From Macropodus opercularis (lineage: Eukaryota; Chordata; Actinopteri; Anabantiformes; Osphronemidae), in the NCBI GenBank assembly GCA_030770545.1, contig CM061109.1, positions 12,322,001-12,386,000 on the forward strand: a DNA stretch of 64,000 bases. Direction: 5' to 3'. Each line of letters begins with the position of its first letter. Position 1 is the first letter of the stretch. The position numbers were made by a program, and so were the translations under genes. Below are positions 56,125 through 64,000 of this stretch, one piece after another. The notes under the pieces were generated by a model. The model searched no databases. It was given only the letters and a program-made list of their open reading frames with translations, and was not told the origin of the DNA.

Positions 56125-58734
56125 TCACCATGTAAATCCAAGTCTCCTCTTTGCCTCTTGAATATCTGCGGCTTCATGGAGCTTTTTAATGTTCTGAGTG
56201 GCATTAGACACGTATTTGGGCATCTGAGCACCGCTGATGTCCTGAACAAGGTAACTTGGTCTGACCCCACTGAAAACGGGACCAAGGCCTCCCCCAATTC
56301 CTTCCCTTGCAGCTTTGCACAGTGGAAGCACGTTTCGCTCAGCTTCAGCTGCTGCACCGATGACGTGCTGGGAGTAACGTTGAAACTGTTTTTCCTCTTC
56401 AGCTAAGGCCGCTGCGTGCTTCGCTTTGAATTCCTGTTCATCTCTTCTCTGCTGCTGGTTCTTGGCCATTCGTGCAGCCTGTATATGAAAATATAATAGA
56501 CATAACTTCTGTTGAAGCAGAATAGTTTGCTTTGGTAATGCGTGTCTGTGCAGTACCATTAGTGTGACGTTGAAGTCCTGTAATCTTCTTTCTTCGTCTC
56601 TGATCTTCTGAGCCCTCAGTTGTTGTTTCTCAGAAAATATTCTGTCAGCCTCTCTCTTGGCCTGAAACGTGTCTCTTGAAGTCTGTTGCTCTATCTTCTC
56701 CATCTGTTCTTTTTCTTGTCTCTGATGAAATTGTGTTCGACAACATCAATATTTTGTTAGCAGCCGTTCAAAGAGAAACCAAACAAAACAAGCTGGACGT
56801 CACTGTAGCCATGAACTTGTTAAATGTTTTAAAGCTATACTAAGTTTTAGATGCAGCATCAGGACTTGTTACCATCAACTCTCTGTGCGCAGCAATGGAC
56901 TTTAACATTGCAGCCCTCTTCTCCTCCTCGTCCCTTTGCTGTTGCGCCTGCTTAGCGTCCTGCTCCTCCACAGCCTTAGCAATCCTCTGCTCCTCACTCA
57001 CAGTCTGCTCACGCTGTTTGACCGTCAGGTTGTTAAGGATCCTTTCCCTGTGATTCTGGGCCTCTCTGGAGAATGAAATACCTCTGGTTGAAATGTGCCA
57101 ACCAAACACTCATCTGGATTTATTATTGATATTTACTGTGAGACTTACCTGAACAACTCAGTTTCCTTCTCTTTCCTCAGTTTCATCATTTTTTGTTTCA
57201 CTGCTAAAAAACACTTTCTTTGCTCCTCCTCAGCTTTTTGCTTTTGCACCTCTGCTGCTTTTAGGAGATCTCTATTGCTGAGGTGTTCCTGTCAAAGCAG
57301 ACGATATATAAAACTAAATCTGTGCTTTGGAATCAGCATAGAAACAGTAACTAAGCTGACTTGGTAAAACGGTACCAGATGGGTTTGCATAAGGTTCCTC
57401 TTCTGCTCTGCTTGTCTGTCTGCCTCCATCATTTGCTCCCACTGGTAGAGCTCCTGAAGACGTTCAATTTCCTCTCTGTCCTTCTTGATCTCTGTCTGTT
57501 GTCGCTCGCTCTCCTGCTCATTTTCCTTGATCCTAAATTAAAAAAAAAAAAAACAGGCTCTCAAGTGAAATCCATATGTTCTGATGTAATTTGAATAACA
57601 AATGCAGGCGTACTGTTTCTTAAGGTCCTCTGCCAGAGCCTGTCTGTCCAGCTTTTTCTGCAGGGCTTTTTCCTGCTCCTGTCTTAGAGCTTCGCCCTCT
57701 TTGGTTTTTACCATGGCCATGTAGTCGTTGTCCACCTGTTTAGATGCACTTCTTATCTTTTGTTTTAGTTCGATCTGAGCCTCCCTCTCCTTCAGAACCT
57801 CTGTCAGCATGAGTGCACGCTGTGGAAGTATATCAATCATTAACCAAAGACACCAATGTTGTGTACAGCCTAAGAGTCACCACAGTCAAGTCATACTAAC
57901 ATGTAACCCCTTGACGGGATCGGTTTGATAGTACAGCTGAGTCTTGGCTTTTTCGATGGCTTCTTTACGCTTCTGTTCCCTGTATTTGGCCTCTTCTATA
58001 TCAATCAGTTTCCGTTTCTCCTCCTCGATCTGCTCCCGAATCTTCCTCGCCTCCAGCTTCTTCTGCCTTTGACCCTTTGATAAAGAAATGTGTACAGCAA
58101 TGCAACACTTTGTTTTGCTGTGCTTCATCCAAGCACATCACACTGACACGGACAAAACAATGTGGAAACTTACAGCAATGGTATTGGACCACAGCTTTAC
58201 CACCTCCTTTGACTGCAGGTGCAGGTCTTCTCTCTGTTTCTCTGCCTCTCTCGTCCTCTCTTTGTCTTTATCCACCTTGTTCAATTCATCTTGAATCTTC
58301 AGCCATTCAGCTTTGGTTAGGACAGTGACTTGTCGCAGATCAGGAGGCTGGATCATCCTGCTGGCTTCATCAGCTGAAGACACAGTTCAAATAAGGAGGA
58401 AATTACACAGAGACGCCCAGAGAGGCATATGTGTATATTAATGGTTTAACATCTTAGGAATATATAAAAGTCAACTAGTTTTATTTCATTCAAAACCTGA
58501 TGTTTCTTTATTAGATACAGTTGTCATCAATGTGAAAAGGGGTTTTTAAAAGACCGAAAACAAGAAGCAGTGATATTGATCTTTGTAGTGTGTTATTCTT
58601 TTAACAGGAAACGTAATATTCAGCTAAACTTAATATAAGTGTTTTCATAGTCATGTCTTTAACCGCTGTTAAACCAAACTCTCACCACTTTTACTGGAAC
58701 CTCTCCGTCGTCCGTACTGAACCACCGACGTCAT
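56125..58734 (-). CDS. cfap210: Cilia- and flagella-associated protein 210 (formerly CCDC173)
   Basis: Coiled-coil microtubule inner protein of motile cilia and sperm flagella. Nine exons: 58686-58734, 58174-58373, 57901-58074, 57614-57819, 57376-57532, 57149-57288, 56873-57065, 56557-56721 and 56125-56478. They give about 545 residues, against about 552 in human. The N-terminus is MTSVVQYGRRRGSSKSG. The body is continuous Glu/Lys/Gln/Arg-rich helix (KAEWLKIQDELNKVDKDKER, KQREDLHLQSKEVVKLWSNT). The C-terminus contains GPVFSGVRPSYLVQD and ends RRLGFTW. The position after ppig, on the opposite strand, is the same as in human 2q31.1. Confidence 0.93.
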
Positions 58735-59742
58735 TTCTGCTGGATGTACAGCAGCGAGTCAAACAAAATCACATTTGCGAAATAAATCACTTGACGGTGA
58801 GAATGTTTGCAGCCAACGTTCGCCGGGGCACAATCCGCCGAGTCCCTCTGCGTTTGTTACGTTGTATCCAGGCAACGGATGGACGGCAGGGGGCGCTGCG
58901 TCCTCCGGATTCATACAGACCCTAAAACGCGTCTTGCTTATTGTTCTGAGATTGTTTCAGTAGAAAGTGGAAACATTAACAATCTGTTTTAAACTGTTGT
59001 TTGTTGCATTTATATCTTTTCTATTATCTATTCTGAAATCAGACTTGGCACAGGGTTACACATTAGTGGGAGCAGGTTAATCTAGATTCATGTCACATGA
59101 CAAAAATGTATTCATACCGGTTGATACCTGATTCAGGTTAATGGAATCAGGAAAACACGTCTGACATCTCTCCACTGACACACAGACACATTATACACAA
59201 AGACAAGCGCCTGGTGAGCGATATTACTGTGACACACATGTGAAATACACTAAAATCAGGAATCTCACACGTGACGTGATCTTCTGAAAGTGACAACAAT
59301 CATCCAATATTGCAATAGAGTAATATAACGGTGTGATCATCTCCAATCACCCATATCAACATAAAATAGCTGTTTTATTTTAAGCTTCCTAAAACGAATG
59401 TCATGATTTGTCTTTTAGTAAAATGTGATGCTGAATATCCCCGCAGTGCCTGTAGATTCAATATCTTCTCAGTTTAATGTGCATTATACAGTAACCTGTG
59501 TTGATAAATAGATGGATATTTCCACATGCTTCAATAATCCCGGGGCTGGTCTCCAGTGTGTTGAGTAACGTCAGAGCAGCAGAGGCGTGAGAGGCGGGTC
59601 TGCTCTGAAAGGGGGCCGGCTTTACCCGCAGGCAACCATTCAAAAGCGGCAGAGGGAAAGCTGCTGCGTGTCCATCACTCCACCGAGGCATCAACCATTC
59701 AACTCTCCAGTTGCCCACCCAGCAGCCTCTCGCGGAGAAAAG
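58735..59742. promoter_or_regulatory. Divergent cfap210/phgdh intergenic region with X-box
   Basis: At 58864-58876 GTATCCAGGCAAC is close to an RFX X-box: GTNRCC with one mismatch, a 1-base spacer, and a perfect RGYAAC (GGCAAC). It lies about 130 bases upstream of the cfap210 ATG, as expected of a cilia gene. The phgdh side (59520-59742) is GC-rich with a CRE-like AACGTCA at about 59569. The middle, 58980-59480, is AT-rich and holds nothing I recognise. Confidence 0.55.
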
Positions 59743-62700
59743 ATGGCCCCGATCTGCGTCAGGACGGTTCTGATCAGTGAAAGCGTGGACCCTCGCTGCA
59801 GGGCGATCCTGGAGGAGAACGGCATCCGAGTCACGGAGAAGCAGAACATGACAAAGGATGCGTTGCTCGCGGAGATCCGGGTATGGGCTGCACGTTTTTG
59901 GGTTTTTTTGTCCTCTTTATTTCTGCGCAACACGCATCTTTGCACTAAGTTTGGTCTCCTGTGATTCGTGGCGCCGGGAACGCGTTTGCTCATGTGGACA
60001 GACAGGTCTGTCGCGCAAAGTTGAATGAAAGGTGCGGGCTTTCCCTTTCAGTCTTGGTGCCCACATGATGATCCCGAGGAATCTGGCACGTTAACCGGGC
60101 TGAGTTGAGACAATTGGTTTTTAGTACCGCCCCTTACAGGCTGATGCAACCCGTCCCGGACTTTGCCGGTGTCTCAGACCGGTTCTCCCATCACTGAGAG
60201 CAGTACGACTCTAGATCGTCCTGATTTGTGAGCTGAATGCATGTAGCACAAACAAGTATCCATGGATAGTGAAGCTGTATTGGGTCAAACCGTCCATTGT
60301 TACTCTTATTCAGTAGATTCGTGGCCGCACTGACAGATTATTGGGTCAAGTATTAGCCGTGGGCCCTGAGGCTGGGAAACCAAAGTGCCCCACATGCCTG
60401 TTGTGTGTCAGCTACAGAGCTTTACGTTGCCTGTTAAAGATTTGCTGACACCTTTACCTTGACCTACCTCACCTATCTTCACCCTTATCTCAGCTGCAGT
60501 AGGTTAAATCCTATCACAACAACACTTCTCGCTGCCTCAAACCCACCACCAATTTAAAAGTAGACAGGATTATTTTTTTTCAGTTATAGTATTTGCTGTT
60601 ATTAGTTTAGTTATGCCCTAACAATTGTGTTGATTTGTTTGCAATCATTGATCAAGTATGGTCAATATTTTGTGTCAAACAATGTCAACATCTGTTTTTT
60701 GTTTAGTTTAATGTTTCTCAACCAGAAAAACCCAGGAGGGTCATGTCAATACAAACTGGGATCTTGTATGTTATTGACAGGAAGGCCTTATACTGTACAC
60801 ATACAGCTTTATATTTACCATCTGTGAAGGAACAAAACTTTGCAGCATTTGCATACATTGTGTTACCATAGTTACAGGTCAGGAAATTCTCTTCGCTATG
60901 GGCTGGTTTAGTCATTATTTGTGCTAAGACCCCTTAGAATCTGCTAATCTGGACTGGCTGTAGATGCAAAAGATAAAAATGCTTTCTTCACCATCACAGG
61001 ATTACGACGGCCTTGTGGTTCGATCTGCAACCAAAGTAACAGCTGACGTGATACATGCCGCAGATAACCTCAAAATCATTGGCAGAGCTGGGACTGGTGT
61101 GGACAACGTGGACGTCGACGCTGCCACCAGAAAGGGTGTTATTGTGATGAAGTGCGTCTCCGGCTTGTGCACACATTTGACTTACTGTGCAGATAAGTGT
61201 AGAGTGGTGTCCATTAACTGTCACTTGTTTTGTCCAGCACACCGAGCGGTAACACCATCAGTGCTGCTGAGCTGACATGTGCCCTGCTGCTGAGCCTTTC
61301 AAGGTAAGATCAGTTATTATTTCATTAGCTGTTCACCATCATTAAATTCCACATCAGTAAGTGACAGTTTATTAATAACTAAATCCGCTTTCAGAAATGT
61401 GCCTCAAGCTGCAATGTCGATGAAACAAGGGAACTGGGATCGCAAAAAGGTGACCTTTAGGTTTGCTGCTGTGCTGTTTAGATGTCTGTTTGCCTTCAGC
61501 ACACAGAGACGTTGCTGCTGCATGGGCGACTCCATTGTTCATCCAGTCAGCAGTAATCAGATGCTACACTTGGATCTGTGCGGTCCTGGCTCTCACAGGC
61601 AGGGTCTTTTGTTGTCGTTTGTGATTTCGCAGTTCATGGGGGCAGAGCTCTATGGCAAAGTGCTGGGAATACTTGGACTTGGAAGAATAGGAAAAGAAGT
61701 TGCGTCCAGGATGCAGTCGTTTGGCATGAGGGTGAGTAACAAGACCACAGCATGGCGGCCCCGTGTGCTTCATTCAAATGAAATACTTAGATGAAACTCA
61801 GTTGTGGACTTAAATATATTTTCTTGTCAGACTATTGGCTATGACCCAATCACTCCAACTGAAGTTTCAGCCAGCTGGGGGGTGGAGCAGATGCAGCTGG
61901 AGCAGCTTTGGCCCCAGTGTGACTACATTACTGTCCACACTCCACTGATGCCGTCTACCGTCGGTGAGTTTTACTGGTTCTCCTCAAAGAGCACCTTTGG
62001 AGCGACTGCAGGATGTACACAACTTTGTGTTTTGTTTTGTTTTTTTTTGTGATCAAGGTCTTCTCAATGATGAATCATTTGCCAAATGCAAGAAAGGAGT
62101 GAAGGTTGTGAACTGTGCGCGAGGGGGCATCATTGATGAGGACGCTCTCCTCAGAGCTCTGGAGTCTGGACAGTGTGGAGGAGCAGGACTTGACGTCTTC
62201 GTTGAGGCATGCTAACAAACTCTTATTGTCCGTCTGTAATACAGAGAGCAGTGGAGATGCTGCACATTACATCCTGATTTGTTTATGTGGCTGCAGGAGC
62301 CGCCCAGCAATCGTTCACTGGTGGACCATCTGAATGTCATCAGCTGTCCTCACCTGGGAGCCAGTACCAAGGAGGCCCAGGCGCGATGTGGGGAGGACAT
62401 CGCCCTCCAGATTGTGGATATGGTGAAGGAGAAGAAGCTGGTCGGAGCAGTAAGTTCAGTACCGAAGCCCCTTTTACACTGTTGTTTAAATGCGGCCTCA
62501 ACAAATGTCAATTTTTGCACTGCTATACAATGGGGAAAAAAAGTATTTAGTCAGCCACCAATTGTACAAGTTCTCCTACTTACAATGATGACAGAGGTCT
62601 GTAATTTTCATCATAGGTACACTTCAACTATGAGAAAAAGAATGTGGAAAAAAATCCAGGAAATCACATTGTAGGATTTTTAAAGAATTTATTTATAAAT

Positions 62701-64000
62701 TCCTGAGTAAAATAAGTATTTGGTCACCTACAAACAAGCAAGATTTCTGGCTCTCACAAACCTGTAACTTCTTCTTTAAGAAGCTCTTCTGTCCTCCACT
62801 TGTTACCTGTATTAATGGCACCTGTTTGAACTCGTTATCTGTATAAAAGACAACTGACTACAGCCTCAAACAGTCAGACTCCAAACGCCACCATGGCCAA
62901 GACCAAAGAGCTGTCGAAGGACACCAGGAGCAAAATTGTAGACCTGCACATGGCTGGGAAGAGTGAATCTACAATAGGCAAGCAGCTTGGTGTGAACAGA
63001 TCAACTGTGGGAGCAATCATTAGGAAATGGAAGACACACAAGGTCATTGACAATCTCCCTCGATCTGGGGCTCCACGCAAGATCTCATCCCGTGGGGTCA
63101 AACTGATCATGAGAACGGTGAGCAAAAATCCCAGAACTACACAGGGAGACCTGGTGAATGACCTGCAGAGAGCTGGGACCAAAGTAACAAAGGCTACCAT
63201 CAGTAACACACTACGCCGACAGGGAATCAAATCCTACAGTGCCAGACGTGTCCCCCTGCTTAAGAAAACACATGTCCAGGCCCGTCTAAAGTTTGCCCGT
63301 GACCATGTGGATGATCCAGAGGAGGATTGGGAGAACGTCATGTGGTCAGATGAGACCAAAATAGAAATCTTTGGTAAATACTCAATTCGTCGTATTTGGA
63401 GGAGGAAGAATACTGAGTTGCATCCCAAGAACACCATACCCACTGTGAAGCATGGGGGTGGAAACATCATGCTTTGGGCTGTTTTTCTGCAAAGGGGACA
63501 GGACGACTGATCCGCGTTAAGGAAAAAATGAATGGGGCCATGTATCGTGACATTTTGAGCAAAAACCTTCTTCCATCAGCAAGAGCATTGAAGATGAGAC
63601 GTGGCTGGGTCTTCCAGCATGACAATGATCCCAAGCACACCGCCCAGGCAACGAAGGAGTGGCTCCGTAAGAAACATTTCAAGCACCTGGAGTGGCCTAG
63701 CCAGTCTCCAGACCTCAACCCTATAGAAAATCTGTGGAGGGAGTTGAAAGCCCGTGTTGCCCAGCGACAGCCCCAAAACATCACTGCTCTACAGGAGATC
63801 TGCATGGAAGAATGGGCCAAAATACCAGCTACAGTGTGTGCAAACCTGGTGAAGACCTACAGGAAACGCTTGACCTCTGTCATTGTCAACAAAGGTTATA
63901 TTACAAAGTATTGAGTTGAACAGTTGTTATTGACCAAATACTTATTTTACACTGGAATTTATAAATAAATTCTTCAAAAATCCTACAATGGGATTTCCTG
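59743..64000 (+). CDS. phgdh: D-3-phosphoglycerate dehydrogenase, N-terminal part, partial
   Basis: First enzyme of the phosphorylated serine pathway; it oxidises 3-phosphoglycerate to 3-phosphohydroxypyruvate with NAD in the cytosol. Eight exons are visible: 59743-59880, 61000-61151, 61238-61303, 61395-61449, 61633-61731, 61831-61963, 62058-62206 and 62297-62449. They give 315 of about 533 residues, all in phase. Seen motifs are [11 protein letters not shown], the NAD-binding loop GLGRIG, NCARGG with the catalytic Arg, LDVFVEEPP with the catalytic Glu, and CPHLGAST with the catalytic His. The intron after exon 7 uses a GC donor (GAG|GCATGC). After exon 8 a Tc1 transposon occupies the intron, and the C-terminal regulatory part lies beyond the window. 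Human PHGDH is on chromosome 1, so this neighbourhood is fish-specific or rearranged. Confidence 0.97.
59881..60999 (+). promoter_or_regulatory. phgdh intron 1 with a CARE-like element
   Basis: This 1.1 kb intron contains TGATGCAAC at 60142-60150, matching the C/EBP-ATF response element TGATGNAAN. PHGDH is an established ATF4 target in the amino-acid response. The flanking 60100-60190 stretch is GC-rich. I see no exon or repeat in the rest. Regulatory use is inferred. Confidence 0.4.
62657..62726 (+). repeat. Tc1 inner left inverted repeat
   Basis: This 70-base segment is the reverse complement of 63931-64000 with about 5 mismatches. Such high identity between ends suggests a fairly recent insertion. 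Confidence 0.88.
62893..63914 (+). pseudogene. Tc1 transposase, frameshifted
   Basis: A Tc1-family transposase of about 340 residues split over two frames. The first frame (62893-63510) gives the paired-like DNA-binding helix-turn-helix region ([20 protein letters not shown]) and the first catalytic Asp (MWSDETK). The homology then moves to another frame, which runs from about 63474 to 63914 and carries the second Asp (HDNDPKHT) and the Glu (NPIENLWRE) of the DD34E triad. The break lies near 63476-63480, where one G appears to be missing in the run before CTG compared with the family. As it stands it cannot make a full transposase, so the copy is non-autonomous. Confidence 0.92.
63931..64000 (-). 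repeat. Tc1 inner right inverted repeat
   Basis: Reverse-complement partner of 62657-62726, and it ends exactly at the window edge. It begins TGACCAAATACTTATTTT, the usual end of the internal region in this transposon family. Confidence 0.88.

Larger units (their letters stand above)
62528..64000 (+). mobile_element. Tc1/mariner DNA transposon of fish Tc1-like type, right end cut
   Basis: The element begins CAATGGGGAAAAAAAG after a TA dinucleotide (62526-62527), the Tc1 target. Inside it lie an outer left repeat, an inner left repeat (62657-62726), a TATA element (GTATAAAAGAC, about 62840), a transposase reading region, and the matching inner right repeat (63931-64000). The outer right repeat and second TA should lie within about 200 bases past the window. 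It sits in a phgdh intron on the same strand. IR/DR architecture with two repeats per end is typical of fish Tc1 elements such as those of salmonids. Confidence 0.93.

Noticed and set aside
63234..63820. Minus-strand ORFs within the transposon
   Set aside because: They are antisense shadows of the Tc1 transposase coding region.

Overview
The window is nuclear DNA from a ray-finned fish, most likely a teleost. It has dense, intron-rich vertebrate genes with short introns, GT-AG splicing and AATAAA polyadenylation signals, and a fish-type Tc1 transposon sits near the right edge. I identified genes by translating exons and comparing them with vertebrate families remembered from general knowledge. 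No database search was run. Exon ends come from reading splice sites and reading-frame phase, so individual boundaries may be off by a base or two.

Layout from left to right: lrp2 (megalin), minus strand, its first half, cut by the left edge; ccdc89, plus; atp5f1b (mitochondrial ATP synthase beta), minus; a collagen XXVIII alpha-chain gene, plus; bbs5, plus; klhl41, plus; fastkd1, minus; ppig, plus; cfap210 (formerly ccdc173), minus; phgdh, plus, cut by the right edge. A Tc1/mariner element with a frameshifted transposase lies in a phgdh intron and runs off the window.

The order lrp2 - bbs5 - klhl41 - fastkd1 - ppig - cfap210 is the order found on human 2q31.1, so this is an old conserved block. 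It differs in two ways: ccdc89, atp5f1b and the collagen gene lie between lrp2 and bbs5, and phgdh rather than the usual PHOSPHO2/KLHL23 group follows cfap210. The genes do not form one pathway. They cover endocytosis (lrp2), cilia (bbs5, cfap210, probably ccdc89), mitochondria (atp5f1b, fastkd1), muscle (klhl41), extracellular matrix (collagen XXVIII), splicing (ppig) and serine synthesis (phgdh).

Four neighbouring pairs share a flank. lrp2/ccdc89 and fastkd1/ppig are head to head across shared promoter regions. ccdc89/atp5f1b and klhl41/fastkd1 are tail to tail. I found no convincing tRNA, rRNA, snoRNA, CRISPR array or viral sequence, and no obviously new molecular system. The most interesting observations are exon-level: GC-AG introns tied to odd-length collagen exons, a 69-nt collagen exon module with built-in helix interruptions, a multi-exon ccdc89, X-box-like motifs at three cilia-related promoters, and a possible truncating splice acceptor in ppig.
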